The notes under the pieces: model-generated
What the model saw: only the letters and a program-made list of their open reading frames with translations
Told to the model about the DNA's origin: nothing
Database searches by the model: none
Program-made: the position numbers and the translations under genes
Shown here: positions 1-12,623 of the stretch, piece after piece
How the letters are laid out: each line of letters starts with the position of its first letter
Position numbering within the stretch: the first letter of the stretch is position 1
Origin: Agroathelia rolfsii
Taxonomy: Eukaryota; Basidiomycota; Agaricomycetes; Amylocorticiales; Amylocorticiaceae
Length of the DNA stretch: 64,000 nt
Reading direction: 5' to 3'
Assembly: GCA_018343915.1 (NCBI GenBank)
Contig: JABRWF010000008.1
Location: forward strand, 558,001-622,000

Positions 1-2
1 AG

Positions 3-236
3 CACCTCGGCTTGCCGCTCGTAGATGCGTACTTGCTTGTGCGTTCGCGCCGCCTGTCGGTGCTAATCCAGCCTAATATGCGCCTGCTGTACAACCTTAC
101 TGGATGGGAGATTAAACTTGCACGCGAACGTGCGGGTGAAGATCATACACGACTGAGAAAGGAATTGGAGAGGACGCTGAGCTGGCCAGTTTTGGCCAGG
201 GAAGTGCACCGCCTGAACGAAAAATATTTGCACTAG
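3..236 (+). CDS. Dual-specificity phosphatase, Pps1-like, C-terminal end (5' cut by window)
   Basis: The frame is open from the window edge (position 3) to a TAG at 234-236 and gives about 77 residues starting HLGLPLVDAYLLVRSRR. Seen: the segment with VRSRRLSVLIQPNMRLLYNL, followed by a charged helix and the terminal LNEKYLH. From family knowledge, this resembles the tail after the CX5R active site of fungal Pps1-type dual-specificity phosphatases, which act in cell-cycle control. The catalytic cysteine lies upstream of the window, so the activity cannot be checked here. Another DSP subfamily is possible. Confidence 0.6.
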   Translation, partial: HLGLPLVDAYLLVRSRRLSVLIQPNMRLLYNLTGWEIKLARERAGEDHTRLRKELERTLSWPVLAREVHRLNEKYLH

Positions 237-841
237 ACATGTTGTGTTGTTGATGGTTCGTTGCTTTTCTCGGGTTGAAGGGTGATTATAGATTTTCTTT
301 TCGTGGCGGTGGTGCTCTTCCTATCCTGTCCTGCACTTGTGTTTCTTTTTCCTTGTCTCCCTCCTTATTCCTCTTCTGTATAATCTCATAACATATTTTC
401 TGCATGCAACTCATATCTTCATCATATCATGTACAATTTCATCCCTCCCCTTTCTCTTTTGTTTGTTTGTTTATTACTTGCACTTCATCAACAAATGTAC
501 ATATACTGTTACTTTTACGCACCCCTTTGTTTTTCATATGCATACATGCACCACGTATGATGATTACCACTTTGTCTGTACTTGCTCCATACATAGTCTT
601 ATGTTTTCACTACTTACTACCTGTATAACGCCTCTGCTTAGTAGTGTTAAAATCTTATTACACATATTCACGCATGCGCAATGATGTGGCCTGACTGGAA
701 GTTATTCGTCTGTTGCAAGTTGGTATCCAGTTTTCCGGATACTTTCTTGTTCTACTATGTGAATGCGTCTTGTGTCTAAATCTCTGGTCAGAAATGAAAC
801 ATGCCAATTATCGATTATGGCTCAGTTATACTCGCGATTTT

Positions 842-1665
842 CATAAGTTTCCGTAGTTGCATATTTGTATATTTCAGTCACTTCCTTATCGTTTCCCTTG
901 AAACAAAAAGCTTTATATACGTCTTCTAAAAGTGTGCATGATTAGATCTTTTAAAAGTCTGTAAAAGTATTTAGGGTGCATTATGCTAAACACCAACACT
1001 ATAACTATGATTTTACTTTAGGGCGAAATAATTTCTCCTGGAAATTAGACGCTGCCAATATGCTCAGAAAAACACCTTGAGAAAAGTAAAATCTGGCGAA
1101 GGTGTAGAAGTTCTGAAAGTCAGTGGTTTTCAGTGTGATTTTGCGAGCTCCGCTCAAAAAGTTATGAAAACCGCCAACTTCCATAATTTCTACACCTTCG
1201 CCAGATTTTACTTTTCTCAAGGAGTTTTTTCTGAGCACATTGGCAGCGTCTAATTTCCAGGAAAAATTATTTCGCCCCAAAATAAAATCATAGTTATAGT
1301 GTTGGTGTTTAGCATAATGCACCCTATATGCTTTTACAGACTTTTCAAAGATCTAATCATGCACACTTTTAGAAGGCGTATATAAAGCCCTATAATCACA
1401 CTCCGGAATTTCTCAGGAAAAAGCCCTATTTCTATCAATACTTCTACCAACCACTTTACTTTGAGTAAATGGATCGGTAAAAGCGAGCATCACGTGACCA
1501 GAACTTTTTATTAAATTATTTATCCAAAGTAGAGGGATTTGTCAAAAGATAGGCAAAAATGAAAATTTTCTTTTAAAAAACCCAGAGTGTCATGTGAATT
1601 TTATCTCAAAGGAAACGATGAGGAAGTGACTGGAATATACAAATATGCAACTACGGAAACGAAGT
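842..1665. repeat. Long inverted repeat (foldback/MITE-like) interrupted by an insertion
   Basis: The left arm (about 842-1132) is repeated as its reverse complement at about 1163-1388, with a loop near 1133-1162. The outer part of the left arm (about 848-905) pairs with 1605-1662 instead, so about 215 bases (1389-1604) interrupt the right arm. Both arms carry a run such as GGCGAAGGTGTAGAA and its complement. No transposase is present. The arrangement fits a foldback or MITE-like element later invaded by another sequence. Confidence 0.75.
1440..1610 (+). repeat. Dispersed element copy A, nested in the inverted repeat
   Basis: This sequence resembles the reverse complement of 4765-4935. Both copies share a block like AAAGCGAGCATCAC followed by GTGACC or CTGACC, then an AAAGTAGA...TTTGTCAAA block, then a CCCAGAGTGT block. 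It lies inside the interrupted arm of the 842-1665 repeat, so it is probably the younger insertion. No coding potential is visible. Confidence 0.6.
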
Positions 1666-4600
1666 CTGGAGAACCGCGAGGACATACATGTGCACACTGG
1701 CATGCGCATCCGGAGAACTTCGAGTTCTGTTGCGGATAATCGATAAACTTACGATTTACTTAACATGACATTCATTTCCAAATGTATTACTAGTAGTGCA
1801 TTGAGAATATGCGTTAGTCCTGACCGATTCATCCGACGCTTAATAATATCAGGATTCTATCATGATCTACATCTCGACAAATAGCTAATTGGCGGATGGG
1901 GGTGTCAATGTTTGCTAGTAGCCTGAGGCCTGGGGAAGTGATTTGGATCATTGGTAGCCTCGTTCAATTACCCCCAAAGAAGCGTACATCCAGGCAATTG
2001 AGGGGTTCTTACCAAATTCCATTAACTCCATACATGGCGTAATTTGTATTCTGGAAACCGCCCTCACAATTAACGTTCAAATCAAAATCAGGAGCGCGCG
2101 CAGGGTAGAGTCGCGGTGGGGCTATTGCGATCGTGGCAGGGGATCGAGAAGGACTGATATTCAGAACAAAAATGCGCATATAGTGTACCACACTATACCG
2201 TACATCCTAGTTGAGTGGACAGTAAGCCTTGACAAAAATCAAGGGCGGTGAATTACTAGTAGAGTACTGGAACCTTACGGCGGAAGCAATTTCGATATGC
2301 GACTTCGAAAGATGCTAGAATGCAACATACATACGCTGTGGTGCATACAAAAAGCGTATATGGTTATCTTCTTACTTCTAGGGGATCCCGCCGACGGCCG
2401 TCGGAGTGCTATTAAAATACAGATATGGATACATAAATATACTGAAACACACACAGCTTCTGCTTGAAGATTTGTGTTGAGAAGTCGGTATTGAATATGA
2501 GGTGTTGATAGTGATTCTAGATAGATACTGGGAGTGGGGAGGAAGCAACGTAGTGGTGCTATATACAATAAAATAATGGTCTGTGCGTGTACCTATGATT
2601 GCGCATTGTATGCTTTGAATATGAAATCGCTGAGTGTAAGAATGACTCATGTTTTTGTGCCTCCTATATTATCGATACTTCTTAAGTTTGTTTATGTACT
2701 GCCGATGGTAGGATACCGTTCATAGGTCTCTACGATACAGACAGTTGCTATGCATGTCGTCGCCAATGCAAGCCTCTATCATGATATCTGGCTGTCTGCG
2801 AATCGCGCAATGTTGATACTATACAATGAATCGGTGATGAAAATTGTCTCCGCTCCCTCGCTGATTGCTCTGACAAAACCTGAGAAAGATCCAGCCACCA
2901 TGAGCAAAATAACCTGAGCATAATATTCTTAATATTAATAGAGTTGAGAACAAGCAATCTTGGGTTTTGCTATTTGTATAACATGCAACCCAGTCGAAAA
3001 GGGAAAGGCAATGCGCTTGAAATAGACAACCGGTAAGGGGGAGGGTGAGAAGGTTCAAGGAGATAAGAGAAGAGCAAGACCCCACTATCAATTGGGGGGT
3101 GATCAAGGTGGCTTGATTCCTGCATATAAGATGGAATGTTGGGTCGGCGCCCAGAAAGCTCAGGATGACTCAATAAACCATTGTGTTATATCAATTGGAA
3201 TATTTGATTGATTCGGCTCCACCCCAATTTTACATGAGTAGCGTTTAGGCTATATAGATTCCTTCGTTGTCCTATGGGCGATGTACCAATGACACCCCTT
3301 CCCCAAATCGTCAGCTGATGGGCGGCACTTGTTGAGCCCGCTTCCTTTTTTTTTTCAATGTATCAGAGTGGCTGGGCTGCATTCTTGAGCTGATGGACAT
3401 CTGCCAGTATCATGGATCGTCAAGCTCAATATACAAGCTGTGTTAGCAGTATAACGATCACATAGAGTTGGCTTTCCACTGCGCTGTGGATGTATATCCA
3501 CCAGTGAAATTTCCATTAAGCCATAGCTCTTCCGTTCCTGCGCAAGTTATGGCCATGAATCCTTATAGTATGATCATCAGCAAATATGACGCATTGCGTA
3601 TGGTCCTCAGGTCCTCAGGGGCTATCCTTAGCAAGTAAGATCACGAGCGCAAGGTCAGCTGAGATACAGTGGCGACGATGAACTGATGATCCACCGTCAG
3701 GAGACGTTAAAAAGTCAGTGGGACTACAGAGGAAGAGTCAGCATCATGGAATCTTACAGGTAGAACAAATTGACGAGAACCGAGGTGTGAGAAATCTGTG
3801 AACTAAAAATCATTCATCGATTGTTCGAGACTCTAAGAAGCAACCTGCTTTAAAAAAAGGGTACGGGGTGACCTGCCGGACGAGTTTCAAACAAAAGAAG
3901 CTAGAGATCTACCTGACGCGGATAGTGGTAGAATGCATAACAAGCGCATTCCTGGAAGTTTGCCTAGAGGAACATACTATTAGTTATGTGTACCCAATGA
4001 CATGGCCGGTTAACGTGAAAAACAGAAGAGTTCCAGTTCTTCGATGCACACATATGTGGGGAATGATACCCCGGAAAAAAGTCTATCAGACGGGGAACAA
4101 AAAGATTGACGTCTGGGTTGAATTTTATTGAATTGAGTTTAATCATCGGTAAGGGCTTGCGACATAGCTCAAGTATTACAGGTATACAATTGATATGACG
4201 TGCAGTCTCAGACTGATAGGTATCAAGTGACATGGAGTAGGTCCTGCGTCTTTGGTTGGTGATTATCCCTTGTGGAGACGTTCCGAAGAAAATCATTAGA
4301 GGGTTGGCCACGGAATATGAAAATTCGTCGGAATACAGTGATTAACCATAGACCCTGTCCGAGAAGTTAAATACTAGATTTAGAGGACAAGAAAAGTTTG
4401 GACAGGCCAAGGTGTTCATTGTAGCTCGTAAGCATAATCAGACATAGGTACTAGCATGGGGATACTCAATTAGTGGAGTGTAAGATTTGACATTTATGTG
4501 CTAGAGATCTCTAGATATCTAATTGGATATACTTAACTACCAAGTATATCAAGTCCTACCGGAAATTTGAGTGCCCAGTCCGAGTTAACGATGTTGCCAA

Positions 4601-4764
4601 CTGCCAATATCCGGGTCAGTGGCAGGTAGCTGGAGCCTTCAGTCGTCAGTAAGACTTGAACATACTGGCAGAGTTGCATTGCCGTATTAGATACTAGCTG
4701 AAGGAGTTTTATGAAATGAGTTTGTACAAGACCAGATGGCGAGCGGGAACAATTTTCATGTGAC

Positions 4765-4935
4765 AGGTAACTTGAAACACTCTGGGGTTTTCAAAAGAAA
4801 TGTCGTTTTTATCAATCCTTTGACAAACCCCTCCGAGTCTACTTTAGATAAGGGTTTGATAAAAAAAGTGCTGGCCACGTGACGAATTTCCCGTCAGAAT
4901 ATGGTCAGGTGATGCTCGCTTTTACTTCTTACTCA
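4765..4935 (-). repeat. Dispersed element copy B
   Basis: This is the inverted counterpart of 1440-1610, sharing the GATGCTCGCTTTTAC block, TTTGACAAA and ACACTCTGGGG. The two copies are 3.2 kb apart in opposite orientation and clearly diverged. It lies about 280 bases upstream of the Pho88 start and could therefore overlap that promoter. Confidence 0.55.
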
Positions 4936-5214
4936 ATGTACAGCGATTGGAAAAAGTGTTGATAAAAATGGGGCTTTTCCCTGGAAAACACTGCAGTGTT
5001 TAAAGCACGCTGCAGAGATTAATTTGACAATGTGAAAGCGAAAGGTGGTATTCAGGTGGCGGTGCGGCACAGCCATTAGCAAAACCCACGTATGCGTTCG
5101 CGGTTGGGTGCCTGTCGGAAGAAACTCCTGTCCCTCTGGTCCGACCACCACTCTCCATATACCTTTCTCCCCTTTGGTTTTCTCTGTATTCTACATAGAC
5201 CTTTAAAGCCAATC

Positions 5215-6079
5215 ATGAGCAACCCAGCTACCAACCTCCTTGTCTCCTTGGGCGTGATGCAGCGTACGTATTTCCCAATTTTAACACACATTACTTGTTA
5301 TATTGAGCTTGGTGCCTGCATGACTTTAGTCGCGCGCAAAATTCCCTTCGATGATCCTCAAGTCCTAAACTACGTTCGCTTGGGTTATATTCTCGCCCAG
5401 GTCGTCATTCTGTCTGCTTACTATTATACATCCACCCAAGTACGTTTCTCCCAGCGTAATGGCCCTAGGGAACGAACCACTTACGCATTACTTGGATAGA
5501 TCAAGAAAAAGAATGACCAGACGGTGTTGAAATATGGTGGGTATCATTCTCTAAAATGTTTTCTGATCCTTTAAGCTGACGATACGCGTTTCCAGTCGAG
5601 CCGGAGAATCCTCTGGTCCGTAATAAATACATAAGTGTCCATTTTACCAAGCGTGCTAACATTGTGTTCTTCTAGTCTCCCGGCTCCGGTGGACTGGTCA
5701 CTACGACTGTACGGGATTATGATTTGCAGCAGACTTCCCAGCTGCTCCGCAGTGCTTACATGGGTATCGCCATGATGGCCTTTTTACACGGATACCTTAA
5801 ATATACGCAGCCCCTCTTTATGCAGGCCATTATGGGTCTCAAGGGTCTGTATGACGCTAAACCTGTCGCCATTCATATCTTAGGCAAGCCCGCAGAGGGT
5901 GACCTCAAGCGTCCGTTCAAGGCTGCGAGCATGTTTGGTGGTACGTGTTGTAACCGCATTATGTGCATAATGGATATGGGCTGACCTTTGTGCACTTTCT
6001 TACAGCTGCTACTGGCCCTGCTACGGATGCAGCTGCGATTGCAGAGGCGGAGAAGAAGGTTGGCAAAAAGGAGGATTAA
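5215..6079 (+). CDS. PHO88: Pho88/Snd3 ER membrane protein
   Basis: Exons 5215-5263, 5330-5439, 5500-5536, 5596-5615, 5676-5940 and 6006-6079 join in phase to 184 residues, close to the roughly 188 of yeast Pho88. Seen: a hydrophobic N-terminus, LARKIPFDDP, the KYVEPENPL segment, TTTVRDYDL, MGIAMMAFLHGYLKY, and FGKPA/GDLKRPF-like LGKPAEGDLKRPF. These match the family closely. Pho88 (Snd3) is an ER membrane protein of the SND pathway for SRP-independent targeting and was first linked to phosphate uptake. All introns are canonical GT-AG, and the C-terminus is lysine-rich. Confidence 0.95.
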
Positions 6080-6494
6080 TGATTGTTCACTCGTTACCCA
6101 CCTGGAACCTACTACACGTTAACTTCTAGGACTAATATTAATACGTGGATATATCATCCATTATTGCTATGGACGTGATTGAATATCATGTCGGGATTTA
6201 TCTGTCGGGTCCCCTTTCTTGAGCTTTGCTAAGCCACTGGTGCAATGCGACCGACAAATGCGCAATTTATCCGTGTGGGCGTGTATCGTTGACCTGATGG
6301 CATGCATCAATAAAGCGTACGGCATGAAGCTGACGTGAGCAAATAGGGGTGTGGTCTATGTGGATTTGACACCATAGTGATTTGTAAGGTTGACTAGGAA
6401 CGATCGTCGCCTTTGTTAAATTCCAGCTCTCTGTAATCTTTCTCGTTGCTTTCCTCTCATTCCTTTATATTTATCACTCTAAATTCGGAATAGC
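6080..6494. other. Intergenic between Pho88 and kinase fragment
   Basis: About 415 bases with no gene. A pyrimidine-rich stretch at 6425-6480 just before the next start codon looks like a fungal promoter or 5' leader. Nothing else is recognised. Confidence 0.5.
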
Positions 6495-7938
6495 ATGTTG
6501 GATGCCACCGGCAAAGGCAATAAGGACTGTCTCTCTAGCACGTCTCTTAAGGGATCCATTGGGCTAGGTCTTCTGAATGTAAGCTCTCCTAGTTTCATCC
6601 CCTCCCCCCCCCCTCTTAAACTCAATCGATGCAGGGAGATGGCCATCCTTACATCCACTATACGCTACCTGAATCAAATAGATCCATCGACTCTGGTATG
6701 TAATGAAATATCATCTTGTCGTGTTTTTCTCTGGCTGCTCCTTGTTTCTGCATTGAACTATGCACGGCTCCTTTTAATATCTTGAACACAGAATAATCAT
6801 TTTTAATTTCTGGGCCTTCTCACCCAAGCCCAAGTCCTTGGAAAAACCTTGCCCGCTGTTACATACATGAGAAAACCCCAAAAGACAGACTGTGGATCTC
6901 GTAGAAAAGCTCGCACACCAGAGTCTGTTGTTACATGGGACGACTTTGTGCTCAGCGTCAACGCAGCTTCCTGGCAAGATGAACCTTCGTATCCCCCTCC
7001 AGCTCTCTACAATGACTTTGAGATTGATAATGAAATGGATGTCGAAATCGCGCTCCACCATAACGTTTTCCGTCCTTTGAAATCATTGCTGCCACAGACC
7101 CACAGGTTTGGTCGCCATAATTCCTTCAACGGCATAATAGGGGAGTCGGATAGAACTCTGATAGGCCTAGATGAGCTGTATCTTGCTGTTGAAGTCAAGA
7201 CGAAGTGGGTTCTATCTACGGACGACATGGTTGCAACCTTTTCCCAGAATGTCCAAGAGCATCAAGCGGGAATAACTGCCGCAGGATCTATTTACAATGC
7301 ATTAAGACAGATTTTTGGGTATCTCTCCTACAACCACCTTCGATATGGAGTGTTTACCGCCTATGATCAAACCTGGTTCTTGTACAGACCGCCCCAAAAT
7401 CCTGGCGAACTCCACGTTTCACTAGCAGTTCAACATGACCAGTTACAATCAACATTGTTGCAATGCTTTTTCCACATTGTCAGCCTGGCTCTTGCCGAAA
7501 GTAAATGCGACTTTGCTCCACCATCACCCCCATTGCCACAGAATCCCTCGACTTATGAGAGCCAATCGCAAGATGATGACAATAGCAAAGATCCTTCTTA
7601 TAAAGATGTCTCTAAATATGGATTAGGGAAGCGAAAACGAGAAGAATATGACAACGCGCAGGGGAATCATGGTACAGGCGGAAGTTATATCACAACAATT
7701 TACCACTCAATCAATATGTCAAACCAAGAGGAGCATATGGACTTGGACTCGATCATGTATGATCCAAGTAGCTTCAATGTACTCAGCGTCCTTGGTGGTG
7801 GCCGTTCTAGCACCGTGTTCGAGGCTGTTTTATATGGAAAGAAGGTTGCGTTGAAGATCTGCGATTTATGGTAGTGAGGACGAGTTCCGGAAGGAGCAAG
7901 CATTGCTGGCATGGGTTATTGACGGTCGTGGAGAATGA
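6495..7938 (+). pseudogene. Nuclease-like domain fused to a truncated protein kinase
   Basis: Exons 6495-6578, 6635-6695 and 6829-7874 give about 396 residues. Seen: near residue 156 a D in ESDRTLIG, followed by LAVEVKTKW at about 167-175. This D...ExK pattern fits a PD-(D/E)XK nuclease-like fold. Next comes a GYL...LRYGVF...TWFLYR segment, then a KRKREE basic patch. The C-terminus opens a kinase fold with a glycine loop (LGGGRSSTVFEA) and VALK lysine, then hits TAG at 7872-7874. A one-base shift continues SEDEFRKEQALLAW to TGA at 7938. The catalytic loop and DFG are absent. Similar nuclease-kinase fusions are known among fungal Crinkler-like proteins. It is probably a 3'-truncated relic, although the nuclease part is uninterrupted. 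Confidence 0.6.
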
Positions 7939-8332
7939 CACTGGCAGGACGTGGGCCAGATTGAAGACATCATAAACATAAACAATAAAGCAGGATAATA
8001 TTAAGAATAAATCTAGTTCAAATACAAGTAATCGGAGTTGTATAGCTTATAATTAGTTAGAGCGGCTGTTTGGATCCTGTCTAGCGACCGCAACGTCACC
8101 AACATCGACAGTATCAGCGTCACTCGCAAGAACTTGCTTGGGCCAGTAACTTACTGCTTGTAGACACAGCTCTCCTGATTAAGACATTAAGTGCTATTGA
8201 ACGTCTACTGGTCAGCTGACCGGCCCCAGCCATCGCAGGCGGTCGTGTCGCTCTGTTCTGCGTCGTAATATTAGCCCTTACCCGCCTCCGCCTCCGTATC
8301 CGCGCCTTCTTCGACTCGACTCACTACTCACG
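7939..8332. other. Intergenic upstream of the ABC transporter
   Basis: About 390 bases. AATAAA-like sequence near 7982 could end the preceding transcript. The part at 8225-8330 is GC- and pyrimidine-rich and probably the transporter promoter. No other feature is seen. Confidence 0.4.
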
Positions 8333-11300
8333 ATGATTCACGCTCTACGAATATCTTTTGCAGCTACATTTGCAGCTTCTTTGCTTTTACATGGCGTAGC
8401 TGCAACCAACTATACCTGGCGTAATCAGGCACCTGTGTCTAACTATGCCCTTTCCGTACGCTCACCCTTCTTCTTGTCGCTGTATGACTGCCTAAATTCG
8501 CGCTCCTTTCTAGTCGCTCGATTCGGCCTCATCATTGCGTAAGTGATTGTGGAAAGCTTGAAATTTGGACCATTGTTCTTTATGTGCAACTACAGATAAA
8601 TGCCCGCCATGTTTCAACTGCCTCCTTCCCGCCTTCACCTGCGGTCAATATGGTTCATGCGATCCGTACGACGGCCAATGCCACTGTCCTCCAGGTTGGG
8701 GCGGTATCGACTGCTTAGTACCTCGTATGTAAATAATACGCCCTCGAATTGCACATATCTAACTCGATTCCCAGAATGCGACTCCCTTGCAGATGGAGAT
8801 AGGCGTAAGCTACGAGAAGACGGCAAGTCTTGCGAATGTAAGGACGGTTGGACAGGCATCAACTGTAACGGTATGTTTTCAGTTTACGCCGCCTCCCCCC
8901 TTCACTGACTGCTCGCTAAACTATCTCATTTCCAGTATGCAAGACGGATAACGCATGCAAAAACTTCCCTATCCCCGGCGGTCTCGGTAGAGACCTTGAT
9001 GACGAGGACGCAATTTCGAACATGACCTGCTACAAGGGCGGTGAGACGGTGTTCAGCAACCATCAGATGTGTGACGTGACGAACGTGAAGATCATCGACA
9101 TCCTGCAAGGGCGCAAACCGCAAGTGACGTTCTCATGCGACAAGGAGGATGAGCAGTGCAACTTCCAGTTCTGGGTTGACGAGCAAGAGTCGTTCTACTG
9201 TGGTTTGGATACGTGCAAGTCTGAGACGCAACATGGGTTCGATACGAACACGACCAGGTATGCTTGTGATCATATCAAGTGTAGTTGTGTGCCCGGACGG
9301 TTTATCTGTGGCGAAGACGGGAGTGTCGGTGAGCCTGGATCTATCCAACACCTCTCGTTTGCATTTGGCTCAACGCAATTATATTATGCAGACATTGGTG
9401 ACTTCTTGAAGGAGGAGATCAAGGGCCCCGCCTCATTTAGCTGTACGACGGGCCAGGACTGCCGATTCGAGGAGCCGGCAATGAACCAGCTCATCCTGGA
9501 TATCTTTGGTGACAATTATATCACGATTGACTGCGAAGGTGGCGAGTGTCTACATTACTCACAGGTTCCAGGTTATACAGTGAGTCCTGCCCCTATATCC
9601 TCCCCACTCATAGCTAACATTAACATACCTAGCGACCACCGAAACCTGACAACACTCAATGGGTGGCTCTCAGCGCTGCCGGAGCTGGTCTTTTTGTTAT
9701 CCTCGCTTCTGCGAGTAAGCACTTCATTGCTCTTCCCACAACCACGCCCCAAATTAACATCATTGCGTAGTCCTCTGGTACGCCGGTCGCGCCCGCAGCG
9801 GCGGCGAACTCGGCATGATCCGCCTCCCCGACTCGGAGACATCGAAACTTATGACGGAACATGTCCCGGCCACTTTACATTTCCAGCATCTCTCTTACAC
9901 CCTCGCCGGGCGCACGATCCTCTCCAATGTCAACGGCGCTGTCAAACCAGGCCAAGTGCTTGCCATCATGGGTGCCTCAGGCGCAGGCAAATCCACGCTA
10001 CTCGATATCCTCGCGCGCAAAGGTAAACGCGGCACCGTCGGCGGTGTTATGCGTGTGAACGGACGCGAGGTGGCCGACGCGCGCTTCCGCGAGGTGATGG
10101 GCTTTGTGGATCAGGAGGACACGCTCATGAGGACCTTGACGGTGTACGAGACGGTGTTGTATTCAGCGTTGCTGAGGTTACCGAGGGAGATGAGTTACGA
10201 GGCGAAAAAGTTAAGGACGTTGGAGACGCTGAATGAGCTTGGGATTTTGGGGATCAAGGATGCCAGGATTGGGGACTCAGGTCGTCGGTCCATCTCTGGT
10301 GGTGAAAAACGCCGAGTATCCATCGCCTGTGAATTGGTTACGAGCCCGTCGATTTTGATTCTCGATGAGCCTACGAGCGGTACGTCTCCTGTAAGCCTTT
10401 CAATCTCTGTGCTGCTACTCACATCTTTCAGGCCTGGATGCATACAACGCGCACAACGTCGTCGAATGCCTGCATAACCTTGCGAGGGATTACAACCGCA
10501 CTGTCATCTTCACGATCCACCAGCCGAGGAGCAACATTGTTGCGCTCTTTGATCAGCTCATCGTGCTAGCCAAGGGCAGACTGGTCTATTCTGGTGAAAT
10601 GGCCAGGTGCCAGGAATACTTTGCAAACATTGGCCAACCGTGCCCGCCTGGGTTCAATATTGCGGACTATTTGAGTGCGTATTATTACTCTTTGCCATTA
10701 AGTAAATGCTATTAAAGAAAATTGATTTTAATACATGTAAAACAGTTGATTTGACGATGGAAGCTTCCTCTACCACCCCCTCGCGCGGCAGCGACACTGG
10801 CGCCTCGGAATCCTCACCCACCGCTGTGGATAATAGCAGTAACCTAGCCGACGAAGAGCGCGCGTTCTCCTCTTCCTCCACGCACCGTTCCGCCACCGGA
10901 GGGACCTCGACCTCGACCCCAGCGGAAAGCACGGAGATGCACCATGTTCGCGCGCGCACGTCCTCATTGGCGTCGTCGATCCGGCACAAGACCTCGCAGC
11001 TGATCGAGGCTGTACAATTCTCTTCGTCCGCTAACAAGGGTGATGGGCCATTACCACCCCAGCTGGAGGAGCTCGTGCAGGCATATGCAGCGAGTCACAT
11101 CGCGAATGATATCCGCGCCGAGGCGGAGGATATGGCACGCGCTCAGGAACAGCAACAGGAGTCACAAGGACAACAGCAGCAGGGCGTGGATGGGTTAACA
11201 GTCGTAGACTCGAGCGGACAGCTTCCGGATGTGGCAGTGGAGACGACGCTGCTGAAAGGTCGGAATCGGGCCAGCTGGGCAACGCAGTTTAGGATCCTCA

Positions 11301-12623
11301 GTGGGCGCGCGTTCAAGAATTTGTATCGCGATCCGGCGTTGTTAGCGGCGCATTATATCTCTTCGATTGCTTTGGCTTGTAAGTGATTCTTGTTTCCAGT
11401 AGCGAAGAATACCTCGATAACTGATGGTGCTGTGAAGTGATTTGCGGATTGTTCTTCCACAATGTGACGTGAGTAGACGGGCTTTTGTCTCATGATCGTA
11501 GCGTTTAGATGCTGACTTTTTTTTTTCCTATAAAGAAACGACATTCCTGGATTCCAGAATCGACTTGGTTAGTTGCATACCATGTTTCCCTTCGGATAAT
11601 TTCCGATGCTGAATATATCTGTATTTTAGGTATCTTCTTTTTTACGCTTGCGCTGTTTGGCTTCTCTTGCTTGTCCAGCTTGGGACTATTTGCTAATGAA
11701 CGTATTTTGTTCATGCGTGAACGGTGCGTGTCCAGGGAATGATGTTCTAGCATTTGGACTTCTGCTGATTTATCTATATTTGTTCGTGATTTAGTGCCAA
11801 CGGATATTATTCGACTTTCACCTACTTCAGCTCCAAGGTGATTCAATTGCCTCGGTTTTTTTTTTTTTACTTTCTTCTTGATTGCTCATATAAAAAAAAA
11901 CTTTGGAAATTCAGGTTCTCTTCGACATCCTACCTTTACGTGTCGTACCACCGCTCATGTTTGGCGGCATCGTCTACACTCTCGTCGGGCTTGTGCCGAC
12001 GGTGATTGCGTTCTGGAAGTTCTTGCTCACGCTTGTGTTATTCAACCTGACCACCGCTAGCGTTGTGCTCTTCTTGTCCATTGCGTTTGCGAGTGTCAAC
12101 GTGGCGAGCTTAGTGGGCACGTTGATTATGTTGTTCAAGTGAGTATTGTTGCTGGTAATATCTCCTAGATGGAAGATAGCTGACGGACAAACTTCAGTTT
12201 GCTCTTCACGGGTCTCTTGATCAATCGTGACTCGGTCACGCCTGCGCTTAGATGGCTGCATACCGTTTCGTTCTTCCATGCCGCTTTTGAGGCATTGGCT
12301 GTGAATGAGCTGAGGTGGTTGAGTTTGAGCGAGCACAAGGTAGGTTTACCACCATTTCTCTTCTTGTATCCAGTACATTATTGCTTACTCCATGAACTGT
12401 AGTACGGTGTCGATTTGGATGTCCCTGCCGCTACTATCTTGTCCACATTCGGTTTGAGAGCTGACGTGAGTTTTTGATCTCCTTTGAAAAACGAAGCTAA
12501 TTAGATGACCATGATGATTAGTCCTTCTGGTGGCCCAACATCTCGCTACTAGCCATCTTCTTTACCGTCTTCACGTCGATAAGCTTCCTGACGCTGCACT
12601 TTTTCGTCAAGGAGAAGCGGTAA
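8333..12623 (+). CDS. ADP1: ABCG (White/Adp1-type) half transporter with EGF-like luminal domain
   Basis: Eighteen exons (8333-8455, 8514-8538, 8596-8724, 8775-8870, 8936-9328, 9392-9579, 9633-9714, 9771-10379, 10432-10674, 10746-11378, 11438-11468, 11536-11567, 11630-11723, 11795-11837, 11915-12138, 12198-12339, 12403-12465, 12522-12623) join in phase to 1083 residues; yeast Adp1 has 1049. Seen: a signal peptide, cysteine-rich EGF-like repeats ([24 protein letters not shown]) and a membrane helix near 330. The nucleotide-binding domain has Walker [10 protein letters not shown] (413-421), signature SGGEKRR and Walker [12 protein letters not shown] serine/glutamine-rich linker of about 200 residues precedes an ABC2 membrane domain. 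All motifs are intact. The transported substrate of this subfamily is not established. Confidence 0.93.

Larger units (their letters stand above)
237..5214. other. Long AT-rich gene-free stretch with repeats
   Basis: Nearly 5 kb between the Pps1-like gene and Pho88 has no open frame with family features. Open frames are short and overlap on both strands. It holds the inverted repeat at 842-1665 and two related insertions (1440-1610 and 4765-4935), described separately. The rest is unique-looking AT-rich sequence, probably relic transposon DNA. Confidence 0.6.
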
